64,000 nt of DNA, taken from NCBI GenBank assembly GCA_016710685.1, contig JADJVC010000006.1, forward strand, positions 851,286-915,285. Reading direction: 5' to 3'. Every line of letters starts with the position of its first letter. Positions within the stretch are counted from its first letter, which is position 1. Origin of the DNA: Flavobacteriales bacterium (GTDB lineage: Bacteria; Bacteroidota; Bacteroidia; Flavobacteriales_F; PHOS-HE28). Below are positions 18,360-27,144 of the stretch, piece after piece. The translations under genes and the position numbers were made by a program. Under the pieces are notes generated by a model, which ran no database searches, was not told the DNA's origin, and saw nothing but the letters and a program-made list of their open reading frames with translations.

Positions 18360-20078
18360 CTATTGCTTGATCATCCTACGAACCACGAGATCTTCACCTC
18401 CTCGAAGAACGAGAAAATACACTCCCGGTGGTATCTCCAGAACGAGTTCGATCTGCTTCTCGCCGTTCAGCCGTTGTTCAGTTACTATTTTGCCAGTAAC
18501 ATCGGTCACTGTCAATAGCTCAGGGGCAAATTCACTGAACTGGATCTTTACGGAACCGGTTGTTGGATTCGGGAGAACACGAACTCCTGGTTCAACGGAG
18601 GTTTCGGGCAAGGTGGTTGCAACGTCATCGAAATGATCGGTGATCTGAACGTATGTATCATAGTTGACCGGTGAGGTAAGTGTGGTGACAGCCGTTGTTG
18701 GATCTACATCCACCGTATCCGTGAACACACCCGTATGGTACATTTTGAAACTATCCGTTACGCACAGGCCCGCGGCATAGTCATGCCCTGTACCGCCTAT
18801 CGTTCCTCCCCAAAGCATTGCACCGGAGCTGTCCAACTGCGAAATGTACATGTCGACACCTCCGTCCGAAACAAAATTCGCGGTGCCAGTTCCTGGATCC
18901 AGGTCTATGGTATCAAAGAATGAGCCCATTACATAGATGTTGGCGTTAATATCGGTTGCTAAATAGATCCCCTGATCCGCGTTCGTGGTTGTGGTATTTG
19001 GATATTGACGTGCCCAGAGAAAATCTCCATTTGGGTTTAATTTACTGATGAACGTGTTCTTTTCCAGAGATGAAGTCGGTCCAACTAATGTGTACACACC
19101 AGGCCCTGGATCAAAGTCGACAGTACCAAGGAATTCTCCGGCAATAATTGGGTTCCCCAGGTTATCCAATTTAATATCATAGGCAAACAGAGCATTGAAT
19201 TTTTTCGCCCAAATAAGGCTTAGGTCGGTGTCAATTTTGACGACATATACTGACCCGTTCGTGTCCGTATTCGTCAACACATTGGTTCCCGGTCCGGGGT
19301 CAACATCAACACTTCCCCTCAAGACACCTGCTACATAAAGAACTCCCGAAGGGTCAATACCTATACAATGGCTAGCGGAGCTTTCACCGAACGCCTCGAA
19401 CATCCCTGAATTCAGGTGATTTCCATTTTCATCGTATTTAACAATGAACCCGGAGGTTTCAATAGGGTTCTGAATGACGGTTCCAGGGCCCGGATCAAAG
19501 TCCCCGTAATCGAAGCTGCCTACCACGTAAACATTATTATCGTTATCGGTCACTACATCGAACGCTTGATCAACCGCAGATCCTCCGGTACTCATCGCCC
19601 ATTCAAATTCTCCGTTGCTATCTAATTTACTTATGTACAGATCAGCACCGCCATTTACGCTAAGTTCAAAAACGCCAGGCCCGGGATCGAGATCAATAGT
19701 AAAGAAGAAGGATCCGACAATGTAGACCGCTCCTGTTCCATCTACCGCGATACTATTGACCTTGATACTACTACTGCCGCCAAATCGTTTGACCCAGATC
19801 AAGCTACCCGAAGGATCCAACTTGCACACAAATGCCGCAACGGAAAAGTCGGGTTCAAGAAAATAGGTGCCAAGCCCTGGGTCAAAGTCGGCGGAGTCTA
19901 TACTAAAGGTTCCGGCGATGTACACGTTACCCAGATCGTCATTACTGATCGCTGTACTTTTAACATCCGAAACGAAACCGCTGTTGGAAGCGGACGAAAA
20001 TTGTCCGATCCACTCTGTGATCTGTGCAGTGCCGTTAAAGCAAATAGCGAAGAATAGTAGGGTGATCGCATATTTCAT
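18360..20078 (-). CDS. T9SS type A secreted protein with repeated FDPGPG motifs
   Basis: The 572-residue protein has a signal peptide (MKYAITLLFFAICFNGTAQ). About nine repeats follow, each pairing an experience-like strand (VYIAGTFSIDS, VYVVGSFDYG, IYVMGSFFDTID) with a [DV]DFDPGPGT-type loop. These resemble the SBBP/beta-propeller repeats found in secreted Bacteroidota proteins. Residues from about 485 form a type A sorting domain (VLPNPTTGSVKIQFSEF, TDVTGKIVTEQRL, PPGVYFLVLRGGEDLVVRRM). The protein should be exported through T9SS; its ligand is unknown. I chose the ATG at 20078, which places the signal peptide at the N-terminus, over 20138. Its codon use looks less GC-rich than its neighbours, and decayed repeat copies sit on both sides, hinting at a later insertion. 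Confidence 0.85.
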   Translation of the reverse strand: MKYAITLLFFAICFNGTAQITEWIGQFSSASNSGFVSDVKSTAISNDDLGNVYIAGTFSIDSADFDPGLGTYFLEPDFSVAAFVCKLDPSGSLIWVKRFGGSSSIKVNSIAVDGTGAVYIVGSFFFTIDLDPGPGVFELSVNGGADLYISKLDSNGEFEWAMSTGGSAVDQAFDVVTDNDNNVYVVGSFDYGDFDPGPGTVIQNPIETSGFIVKYDENGNHLNSGMFEAFGESSASHCIGIDPSGVLYVAGVLRGSVDVDPGPGTNVLTNTDTNGSVYVVKIDTDLSLIWAKKFNALFAYDIKLDNLGNPIIAGEFLGTVDFDPGPGVYTLVGPTSSLEKNTFISKLNPNGDFLWARQYPNTTTTNADQGIYLATDINANIYVMGSFFDTIDLDPGTGTANFVSDGGVDMYISQLDSSGAMLWGGTIGGTGHDYAAGLCVTDSFKMYHTGVFTDTVDVDPTTAVTTLTSPVNYDTYVQITDHFDDVATTLPETSVEPGVRVLPNPTTGSVKIQFSEFAPELLTVTDVTGKIVTEQRLNGEKQIELVLEIPPGVYFLVLRGGEDLVVRRMIKQ

Positions 20079-20247
20079 TAGGTGGACTGGTTGGTGTTGC
20101 CTTAGGAAAAGTAGGATTAATTTGGTTGATAGAGCCATTGGAACAAAGAAACCTTCGTAGCGCGCAATTATTCCTGCTTTAGAGGTCGGTCCGTCGCCAA
20201 GGTGTCAATTCCTATCCCAGTAGTCCTTGCCAAGGTTGGTTCGCAGC

Positions 20248-20390
20248 TCACGAGATCCCATACCAGCTCCCGCGCCCTTGGCCGTGCGGGTGCAAATGGC
20301 CAGCTGCCACCAAAGCTCGGAAGTGCATCTTTAACGTGTTTCGGCTCTTACTGGTCAACTTTATAATGCCTGCCATTGGTACTCGTCTTG
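20248..20390 (-). pseudogene. Remnant of a Fic-family-like C-terminal winged helix
   Basis: The minus-strand reading ends KSRNTLKMHFRALVAAGHL and HPHGQGRGSWYGIS before a stop at 20248. SRNTLKxHxxxLVxxGHLxxHGxGRGxWY is the usual end of Fic-domain (AMPylase) proteins and related helicase-type regulators. Nothing upstream matches a Fic catalytic motif (HPFxxGNGR is absent), so only the tail survives. It is the better-preserved of two copies (see 18204-18271). Apart from the hairpin at 20439, the gap 20079-20571 holds no other feature that I can support. Confidence 0.6.
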
Positions 20391-20438
20391 ACGGTGATGA
20401 ATTTGGAAATGTTGGCGGGCCGGAGGCCCTATGATGAA

Positions 20439-20465
20439 AAGCACTCGGCAAAAAGCCGAGTGCTT
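20439..20465 (-). terminator. Probable terminator downstream of xdhC
   Basis: AAGCACTCGGC (20439-20449) pairs perfectly with GCCGAGTGCTT (20455-20465) over five loop bases. On the minus strand the stem is followed by TTTTCATCAT. It lies 107 bases beyond the xdhC stop. Confidence 0.65.
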
Positions 20466-20571
20466 GCGGCAGGATTTTATATCGACCTCCCACAAAGCGC
20501 AGAAACCTGCGTCAATCCTGACAACTGACAACCCGCCGTCGCCAGAGCGCTTTGATGTGGGAACCTGACAA

Positions 20572-21603
20572 CTAACCCCGGTTTTTAACCGAAATAACCT
20601 CCGCCGCAATACTCACCGCGATCTCCTCCGGGGTCTTGCTGTTGATCGGTAGACCGATCGGGGTTTTGATCCGCGCTATTTCCTCCTCTGTGAAGCCGTC
20701 CTTCCGCATGTCGGCGAGGAGCTTTTTGATCTTCTCCGCACTGCCCATCATGCCGAGGTATTTGAAACGCTTTTTCACCAATTGGCGCACAAGAATATCG
20801 TCTGTGCGATATCCGAAGGAGACAAGCACTACAAAGAGTTCGGGATCCGCTGCAATCACATCACCGATCTTTTCATAAGCCACCACACGGCTTTCGTGCG
20901 CCCATTTGTTTGCCTCCATTGTGTTCAAGCCGGGGCGGTCGTCCATCAGGTGAACTTGAAAACCGAGCTGGTTCATGGTGCGGCTGAGGGCCAGCCCCAC
21001 ATGGCCTGCGCCGAGGATAACGATGCGTGGCGCGGAGCCGAGCCGCTCGCGGTATTGCCAATTTTCTGGGCTTTCCCTGTGCAGCACTTTATCATCTTTC
21101 GCCTGCGGAAGATTGCCGGTGCGGATGCCTTCGTTACTGAGCAAAATCCCGACGGCGCGGCGTTGTTGCAGGCCATCAGCGATCTCGCGAATGAATTTCA
21201 CTTGATCTTTTCCGAGCGGGAAGAAGGCCACGGTCTGTTCACCGGAACAGATCATGCCGGAACGGTCGGCGGGTTCTTCGGCGCGATGGATCTGGCGTTT
21301 GAGTATCGGGAAAACGGAAGCCGCAGGGTCCCGAGGCGGAGACCCTGCGGGAGATGTAGTTCCCTCAGTGTCCGCGTCGCGAGACACTGAGTGGAACCGA
21401 GCTTTTGCAAGCTCTACCAACTTGTGCTCCATGCTTCCGCCGCCGATGGAGCCGTACAGCTCTCCGCCGCCCGTCACCAGCGCCTTGAAGCCCGCGCGAC
21501 CCGGACTGCTGCCGATGCTTTCCACCACTACGAGCAGCGTGCAGCGCTCCCCGCGTTCGAGGGCTGCCAACGCATTCATCCAAAGTTCCAGTTCCTTGTT
21601 CAC
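20572..21603 (-). CDS. xdhC: XdhC family molybdenum-cofactor maturation protein
   Basis: XdhC binds molybdenum cofactor, promotes its sulphuration and inserts it into xanthine dehydrogenase. The product of about 343 residues has the N-terminal XdhC/CoxI domain (VVVESIGSSPGRAGFKALV, GSIGGGSMEHKLVELA, SGMICSGEQTVAFFPL). The C-terminal Rossmann domain follows (RIVILGAGHVGLALSRTMNQ, VLVSFGYRTDDILVRQL, YLGMMGSAEKIKKLL, TPIGLPINSKTPEEIAVSIA). I favour the GTG at 21603 because VNKELELWMNALAALERGE aligns with family starts; ATG 21579 is possible. An in-frame insertion of about 24 residues (about 71-94) comes from a palindromic DNA element at 21321-21391. It is divergent from puuD and belongs with xdhA and xdhB at 32-35.5 kb. 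Confidence 0.9.
   Translation of the reverse strand: MNKELELWMNALAALERGERCTLLVVVESIGSSPGRAGFKALVTGGGELYGSIGGGSMEHKLVELAKARFHSVSRDADTEGTTSPAGSPPRDPAASVFPILKRQIHRAEEPADRSGMICSGEQTVAFFPLGKDQVKFIREIADGLQQRRAVGILLSNEGIRTGNLPQAKDDKVLHRESPENWQYRERLGSAPRIVILGAGHVGLALSRTMNQLGFQVHLMDDRPGLNTMEANKWAHESRVVAYEKIGDVIAADPELFVVLVSFGYRTDDILVRQLVKKRFKYLGMMGSAEKIKKLLADMRKDGFTEEEIARIKTPIGLPINSKTPEEIAVSIAAEVISVKNRG
21321..21391. repeat. Double-hairpin palindromic element inserted in frame inside xdhC
   Basis: CCGCAGGGTC (21321-21330) pairs perfectly with GACCCTGCGG (21341-21350). CTCAGTGTC (21364-21372) pairs perfectly with GACACTGAG (21383-21391). The 71-base element translates as a Ser/Asp/Pro-rich stretch absent from the XdhC family layout, between GGGSMEHKLVELA and LKRQIHR. 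Confidence 0.75.
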
Positions 21604-21674
21604 GATAGGGCGTTGAAAGTACAGTGTTCCTGCATTGTGGCGAAAGAAGCAAGAATGTCCCATCTTCGCCGATT

Positions 21675-23275
21675 ATGGCCCGCTTGCCGAAATACGCCTT
21701 TGCTACTGCTGCCCTGTTCGGCACTGCGCAAGCCTTTGCACAGGTTGTGGCGGATAGTACCGCTGCGGATACGCTCGCAACTGCCGCTGCCGTTGCTTCG
21801 GCTGAAGCAGCAGAACATGTGCCCACCTACATGGAAAAGCTGATGGCCGCCCCGTACAACGGCATCATGGCCGGGCTGGTGCTGCTGCTCTTTGTGCTCT
21901 TTATCTGGTTCCGCAGCTTGGCGAAAAAACTCGACCAGCAACTCGCTGATCAAGGTATTTCCGCGGGCACCCGTTTCGATCTGGAGCAAGCGCGTTCCAC
22001 CGCGATCGCGTCGCGGCAAACGGCCAAGTTCTTCGGCTGGCTCTTCCTTGTGGGGTACTTGGTGTACGTGGCCGTGCAGGGCAGTGAAATGGAGGGCTAC
22101 GTGATGCAGTGGCTCAACCTTTCCGTCCGCTGGATCCACGTGATCGCCGGAATCATGTGGATCGGGGCTTCGTTTTACTTCATCTTTCTGAGAACAACCT
22201 CAACCGCACCGAGGGTCTGCGCGATGAACTCGCTGGCAACCTCTGGGCCATTCACGGCGGCGGTTTCTACTACGTGGAGAAATACCAAGTGGCCCCGAAG
22301 GTGATCCCCAAGCACCTGCACTGGTTCAAGTATGAGGCGTACTTCACTTGGCTCAGCGGCTTCTCGCTTATGTTCATCGTGTACTACGCCGATGCGAAAG
22401 CGTTCATGATCGACCCGTCGGTTATGGCGCTCACTCCGGCGGAAGCAATCGGTGTTGGCATTGCGTCGATGCTGCTCGGCTGGGGGATTTATGACCTGAT
22501 GAGCAAGAGCAAGCTGGTGCTGCGGCAGGACCTTTTTGCGCTGGTCGGCATCCTCGTGTTGGGTGCGCTCACCTACATCCTCACGCACCTGCTCAGTGGT
22601 CGCGCGGCCTACATACACGTGGGCGCGTTGCTCGGAACGATCATGGTGGGCAACGTCTTCTTCACCATCATCCCCAGCCAGAAAGCCTTGGTGCGTGCCG
22701 CGAAAACCGGCCAACCGTTGGATGCCTCGCTCGGCAAGAAGGCCGGACAGCGCAGCCTGCACAACAACTACATCACGCTGCCGGTGGTCTTCATCATGCT
22801 CAGCAACCATTTTCCGAGCACCTTCGGGCACAGCGGCAACTGGCTCATCCTGATGGTCATAACCGTGGCCAGCATGGGCATCAAACACTACTGGAACCTG
22901 CTTGACCGCGGCGTGAAGAGGACCTGGGTGCTGGTGGCAAGCATCGGGGCATTGGTGGTGTTAAGCGCCGCGATCTCGCCCGCCATGGAAGACACCGTGG
23001 ATGCCGCCATTCCTGTGAGCTTCACAGAGGCCAACGCTGTGATCCAGCGCCGCTGCGTGCAGTGCCACAGCGCCAACCCCACCGACGATGTGAACCACGT
23101 TGCTCCTAACGGCGTTAAGTACGACACGCCCGAAGAGATCAAAGCCATGGCATCGAAGATCATGGAACGCTCCGTGCGCACCCATACCATGCCTCAAGGC
23201 AACAAGACCGGAATGACGGACGAAGAGCGCACCGTGCTGAAGCGATGGATCTTGCAAGGAGCACAAATACAATGA
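21675..23275 (+). CDS. puuD: Urate hydroxylase PuuD with C-terminal cytochrome c domain (one frameshift)
   Basis: PuuD oxidises urate to 5-hydroxyisourate at the inner membrane and passes electrons to cytochrome c. The first frame (21675 to about 22187) gives an unusual extra N-terminal signal or membrane segment (about residues 1-75, with GLVLLLFVLFIWF). The start of the PuuD domain follows (RWIHVIAGIMWIGASFYFIF). The second frame continues ENNLNRTEGLRDELAGNLWA and EKYQVAPKVIPKHLHWFKYE through several membrane helices to 23275. It ends with a haem motif CVQCH in the cytochrome domain. Restoring one G (CTGAG to CTGGAG near 22187) joins the halves exactly. The gene sits between xdhC and allantoinase, and there is no separate uricase in the cluster. 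Confidence 0.9.
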
Positions 23276-23368
23276 ACCGCAACGACGCTACGACGCAACG
23301 GGAACGCCACGTTCTTTTGATTTCGCATTGGCGTTGCGCATTCGTCGCGCCGTTGCGCCGTTGCGGTT
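23275..23368. repeat. Imperfect inverted-repeat element between puuD and allB
   Basis: The left arm from AACCGCAACGACGC (23275-23309) is mirrored by the right arm ending CCGTTGCGGTT (about 23329-23368), giving roughly 35-bp arms. It abuts the puuD stop codon. A related element lies at 26376-26505. Confidence 0.7.
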
Positions 23369-23378
23369 AAATTTCAGG

Positions 23379-24701
23379 ATGGATTTTACCGCACTCCATA
23401 GCACCCGCGTACTAAGCCCTGCCGGTGTAGTAGAAGCCACGCTAATACTCGCGGAAGGCCAGATCAAGGAAGTCCTTGTCGGGAAAGCTCAACCCGAAGG
23501 CATCCCTTACGAAAGCGTCGGCAACAAGGTCATCATGCCCGGCGTCATCGACGCCCACGTCCACATCAACGAGCCGGGCCGCACGGAGTGGGAAGGCTTC
23601 GAGACCGCCACGAAAGCCGCCGCCGCCGGAGGCACCACCACGCTGATCGAGATGCCACTCAACGCCAGCCCCGTCACCACCACGGCCGGGGCGCTGAAGC
23701 TGAAGCTCGAAGCCGCCAAGGGCAAACTGCACGTCAACTGCGGCTTCTACGGCGGCGTGATCCCCACCAACATCGACTACCTCGACGAACTGCTCCGCTC
23801 CGGCGTCTTCGGCATCAAGGCCTTTCTCACGCACTCAGGCATCGACGAGTTCCCTAATGTTACGGAGGCGGATTTGCGCAGAGCGTTGCCGGTGTTGAAG
23901 AAGTATGATGCCACCCTGCTGGTGCATTGCGAGTTGGAGGGGCGCAACCCGCAACCCGTAACACGTCAACCCGTAACCAAAAACAACGACCATAGATCCT
24001 ACGGAGCCTATCTATCCAGCCGGCCAAGCCACTGGGAAACCGACGCCATAGCCCTCATGATCCGCCTCAGCGAGGAGTTCGACGTCCACGTCCACATCGT
24101 ACACGTCTCCGCTGCGGAAGCACTGCCGCTGATCCGCGAAGCGAAGAAGCGCGGCCTACGCATCACCGCCGAGACCTGCCCGCACTACCTCGTCTTCTGC
24201 GCGGAAGACATCCCCGACGGCGCAACTGAATTCAAATGCGCACCCCCGATCCGCGAGCGTGCCAACAACGAACTGCTTTGGAAAGCACTGAAGGACGGCA
24301 CCCTCGACTTTGTCGCCACCGACCACAGTCCTGCACCGCCGGACATCAAAGAGCAGCAGAGCGGCGACTTCATGAAAGCTTGGGGCGGTATCGCGGGTTT
24401 GCAGTTCCTGCTGCCTGCCTTCTGGACCGGCGCGAAGGAGCGCGGTTTTTCGCTGGAAGATGTAGCGCGCTTGCTCTGTGAACATCCGGCGAGTTTCCTT
24501 GGACTGAAGAAGAAAGGCCGCATCGCTCCCGGCTGCGATGCTGACCTGGTGATCTGGGATCCGGAGGCGAGCTTTGTGGTGAAGAAGGAAGATGTGCAGC
24601 ACCGGCATAAGCTCACGCCGTATGTGGGGCGGAGGATGAACGGGGTGATGGAGCGGACGGTTGTGGGAGGGGAGGTGGTTCTTATCAATGACGGTTTATA
24701 G
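23379..24701 (+). CDS. allB: Allantoinase
   Basis: Allantoinase is a cytoplasmic binuclear metal hydrolase that opens allantoin to allantoate. The product of about 440 residues is an amidohydrolase. DAHVHINEPGRTEWEGFETA holds the HxH metal pair and the EPGRxEWEGF signature that separates allantoinase from dihydroorotase. GIKAFLTHSGIDEF supplies the Lys that is usually carbamylated. LVHCELEG and HIVHVSAAEALPLI supply metal His residues, and DFVATDHSPAPPDIK the catalytic Asp. The C-terminal GRIAPGCDADLVIWDPEA is the usual small beta domain. I chose ATG 23379 for the start of MDFTALHSTRVL. The gene follows puuD on the same strand and continues the pathway. Confidence 0.94.
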   Translation: MDFTALHSTRVLSPAGVVEATLILAEGQIKEVLVGKAQPEGIPYESVGNKVIMPGVIDAHVHINEPGRTEWEGFETATKAAAAGGTTTLIEMPLNASPVTTTAGALKLKLEAAKGKLHVNCGFYGGVIPTNIDYLDELLRSGVFGIKAFLTHSGIDEFPNVTEADLRRALPVLKKYDATLLVHCELEGRNPQPVTRQPVTKNNDHRSYGAYLSSRPSHWETDAIALMIRLSEEFDVHVHIVHVSAAEALPLIREAKKRGLRITAETCPHYLVFCAEDIPDGATEFKCAPPIRERANNELLWKALKDGTLDFVATDHSPAPPDIKEQQSGDFMKAWGGIAGLQFLLPAFWTGAKERGFSLEDVARLLCEHPASFLGLKKKGRIAPGCDADLVIWDPEASFVVKKEDVQHRHKLTPYVGRRMNGVMERTVVGGEVVLINDGL

Positions 24702-24759
24702 AGCTATGGCTGACCCTCATCAACATGATGCTTCGATTAAGCGCTTGTTGCTGAAACCT

Positions 24760-25290
24760 TCCTCTTTTCTTGGGCATTTTTCGAAATGCCCACCTGGCCC
24801 CCCCTCTCCTAAAAAATACCACAAAACTTCGCGAGGGGCAGTTATGTTTTCAAAGGTCCTCCAGTCACAATTTTCAATGGTGAAAGATATGTGATTGAAG
24901 AAGCGACGTGGTATATGACAGCTAATTACTCCATGGGGAGAAAGCATGGAACGTGGCGAACATTCCGAAAAGGGCTGGTCAGGGATACTTTGATGCATGA
25001 AACGACTTATGTGATGGACACGGTACAATTGGTTACAAAATTCTCTTCTTCCGGAATTCCCCAGACAAGGCAAAGCTTTGCGAAAGGCCGGATGGTATCA
25101 ATGATTGGATACTACGATACCGGGGAGAAGCGCTTTGAGCGCAAGGGAGGATTTCGGGGCTAGGTCGGTTGGAGTGTTGGACCGACTCTCAAAGCAAGAA
25201 ATTGGAAGAAAGGTCATCGGCTCCGTTCAAAGGAAAGGGTTGGCTACTATTTTACGGACAGGGAGAACTGGCATCGGCGTAGGAAATCGG
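24760..25290 (+). pseudogene. Degraded YwqK/MORN-type repeat gene
   Basis: Only a 90-codon piece (24891-25163) is open: MGRKHGTWRTFRKG, then YYDTGEKRFERKG. These G-x-x-x-G-x-W-x-x-[YF] and YYDTGxK repeats are those of YwqK-family (MORN-like) proteins. A shifted frame after 25163 continues the pattern with KGKGWLLFYGQGELA before a stop, and a frame before 24891 reads SKCPPGPPSPKK without similarity. I interpret the 24702-25363 gap as a decayed or frameshifted YwqK gene inserted between allB and alc. No catalytic role can be assigned. Confidence 0.5.
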
Positions 25291-25363
25291 GAACCGCCCC
25301 CGTTGGTGACTATCCTGAACTACTTCCTTTTTAGTAGGACCAGAAGCAAAATGTCAATAAGCG

Positions 25364-26371
25364 ATGACGAATGTTCAACAAGCCCCCGCCTTCACCCACC
25401 TCATCAACCTCGCTGCCGAGCGCTTCGGGGCCAAGGTGCTGTGGTGTACCGATGATTTCTTCGCCGAGAAGGAGAACCTGATCAAACCGGAGAAGGCCAT
25501 CTTCATCCCGGAGAAATTCACCGAGCGCGGCAAGTGGATGGACGGCTGGGAAAGCCGCCGCAAGCGCACCGAAGGCCACGACGAGGCCGTGATCCAGCTC
25601 GGCGCCGCCGGAGTGATCAAAGGCTTCGATGTGGACACGTCCCACTTCTTGGGCAACCAACCGCAGTACTGCACCATCGAGGCGTGCTACGCCCCTGACG
25701 GGGACTGGGAAAAAGCCACGTGGGTTGAGGTGCTTGGCAAGACCATGCTCAACCCGGGGAGCCAGCACTTCGTGGAGGCCAACATAGGTGTACGGGCGGG
25801 AAACTTCCCGCCCCAACTGTTCACCCACGTGAAACTCCACATTTTCCCAGACGGCGGTGTGGCAAGGCTCCGCGTCTACGGCGAAGTAAAGCGCGACTGG
25901 AACGCAATAGCATCCACGGAGGTCATGGACTTAGCATCAGCCCAGAACGGCGCACTTTCAATCCAGTGCAACGACATGTTCTTCAGCCACATGAACAACC
26001 TGCTGATGCCCGGCCGCGGCGTGAACATGGGCGATGGCTGGGAGACCAAGCGCAACCGCACGCCCGGCAACCGTGATTGGGTGATCGTACGCCTCGCGCA
26101 CAAAAGCATCCTGAAAAAAGCGCTGATCGACACCTGCCACTTCAAAGGGAACTATCCGGACAGCTTCACGCTGGAAGGCTGCATGAGCGAAACCGATGAT
26201 CTTTCCAGCGCCAAGTGGAGCACCCTCATCGAGCGCACCAAGCTGCAGGCCCACCACGAACACGCGTACGAAAAGGAACTTGTTTGCAAGGAACCCGTGT
26301 CGCACGTACGTTTGAACATCTTTCCCGACGGTGGCGTTAGCCGGATGCGGCTGTGGGGAACGATTGTTTGA
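25364..26371 (+). CDS. alc: Allantoicase
   Basis: Allantoicase hydrolyses allantoate to ureidoglycolate and urea. The 335-residue protein shows the two tandem jelly-roll allantoicase repeats. The first (about 30-170) contains GKWMDGWESRRKRTEGHDEA, VIKGFDVDTSHFLGN and VKLHIFPDGGVARLRVYGEV. The second (about 200-335) contains GDGWETKRNRTPGNRDWV, KALIDTCHFKGNYPDSFTLE and VRLNIFPDGGVSRMRLWGTI. The length and both GWE-x-R/K-R-N/K-R-T signatures are complete. It lies downstream of allantoinase and upstream of uraD, with an inverted-repeat element directly after its stop. Confidence 0.95.
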   Translation: MTNVQQAPAFTHLINLAAERFGAKVLWCTDDFFAEKENLIKPEKAIFIPEKFTERGKWMDGWESRRKRTEGHDEAVIQLGAAGVIKGFDVDTSHFLGNQPQYCTIEACYAPDGDWEKATWVEVLGKTMLNPGSQHFVEANIGVRAGNFPPQLFTHVKLHIFPDGGVARLRVYGEVKRDWNAIASTEVMDLASAQNGALSIQCNDMFFSHMNNLLMPGRGVNMGDGWETKRNRTPGNRDWVIVRLAHKSILKKALIDTCHFKGNYPDSFTLEGCMSETDDLSSAKWSTLIERTKLQAHHEHAYEKELVCKEPVSHVRLNIFPDGGVSRMRLWGTIV

Positions 26372-26375
26372 ATTG

Positions 26376-26505
26376 AACCGCACGAGGCATAGACGCAACG
26401 AGAAACGCCATGAAATGCGAATGCCAATACGTTTGTACCAGGTCGTAGCGGTTCGCCCTTAGGTACCATGTTTCGCCAACGTTGCGTCGACGCGCCGTTG
26501 CGGTT
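26376..26505. repeat. Inverted-repeat element between alc and uraD
   Basis: The left arm AACCGCACGAGGCATAGACG (26376 on) and the right arm ending CGACGCGCCGTTGCGGTT (26505) are imperfect reverse complements. The arms share GACGCAACG-type cores with the element at 23275-23368. Confidence 0.65.
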
Positions 26506-26518
26506 AGCCTTTCTCAAA

Positions 26519-27022
26519 ATGAACATCGACCAACTAAACCGCCTCTCGGAAGCTGATGCCACGGCAGCCTTCGAGCAATGCTGTGGTGCCGCTGAATGGG
26601 TGGAGCGCATGGTGTACTCCCGTCCGTTCGAAAGCCTCGGCGAAGTACTGGAGACCAGCGACACCATCTGGGAAGAATGCGACGTGGACGACTACGAGGA
26701 AGCCTTCACGCACCACCCGAAGATCGGGGATGTGGAAAGTCTCGCCAAGAAGTACGCCAATACGAAAACGTGGGCGACTGGCGAGCAAAAAGGCATGGAA
26801 AGCGCCGACCGTGCCGTGATCGAAAAACTCGCAGAGGGCAACACTGCTTACGAAGAGAAGTTCGGACACATCTTCATCGTAAACGCCACGGGCAAAAGCG
26901 CAGCCGAAATGCTGGCTATGTTGGAAGTGCGCATGAAGAACGATCCGAAAGACGAGATCCTCATCGCGGCGGGGGAGCAGAACAAGATCACGAAGCTGCG
27001 GTTGAAGAAACTGCTTGCGTGA
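26519..27022 (+). CDS. uraD: 2-oxo-4-hydroxy-4-carboxy-5-ureidoimidazoline decarboxylase
   Basis: UraD decarboxylates OHCU to S-allantoin, following UraH. The 167-residue protein shows the family's NRLSEADATAAFEQCCGAAE start and HHPKIGD, whose His is the catalytic residue. It also shows the GTWATGEQKGMESAD-like region (KTWATGEQKGMESADRAVIE) that links to the substrate-binding Glu. FGHIFIVNATGKSAAEMLAM and EIRxR-type LRLKKLL close the protein. ATG 26519 gives the standard start; the frame opening at 26468 is non-homologous. It is 120 bases upstream of uraH, with an inverted repeat in between. Confidence 0.94.
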   Translation: MNIDQLNRLSEADATAAFEQCCGAAEWVERMVYSRPFESLGEVLETSDTIWEECDVDDYEEAFTHHPKIGDVESLAKKYANTKTWATGEQKGMESADRAVIEKLAEGNTAYEEKFGHIFIVNATGKSAAEMLAMLEVRMKNDPKDEILIAAGEQNKITKLRLKKLLA

Positions 27023-27028
27023 GACTCC

Positions 27029-27129
27029 CCACAGAGGCACAAAGAGCACAGAGAAACGCGAATGCAAACCGCTGATGGACGCTGATGAACGCAGATAAAT
27101 TCTACTCTGTGTCCTCCGTGCCTCTGTGG
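27029..27129. repeat. Inverted-repeat element between uraD and uraH
   Basis: CCACAGAGGCACAAAGAG (27029 on) and the arm CTCTGTGTCC...GTGG (27105-27129) pair at about 21 of 25 positions. Direct GCTGATGGAC/GCTGATGAAC repeats lie between the arms. This looks like the dispersed CACAGAGG-type intergenic palindrome seen in many bacteria. Confidence 0.7.
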
Positions 27130-27144
27130 TGAACCTTGACTCCT

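Noticed and set aside
20248..20493. A complete small regulator gene
   Set aside because: Only the C-terminal winged helix is recognisable; the upstream part is non-homologous and includes the terminator hairpin.
23379..24701. Dihydroorotase identity for the amidohydrolase
   Set aside because: HINEPGRTEWEGF and the neighbouring urate genes point to allantoinase.
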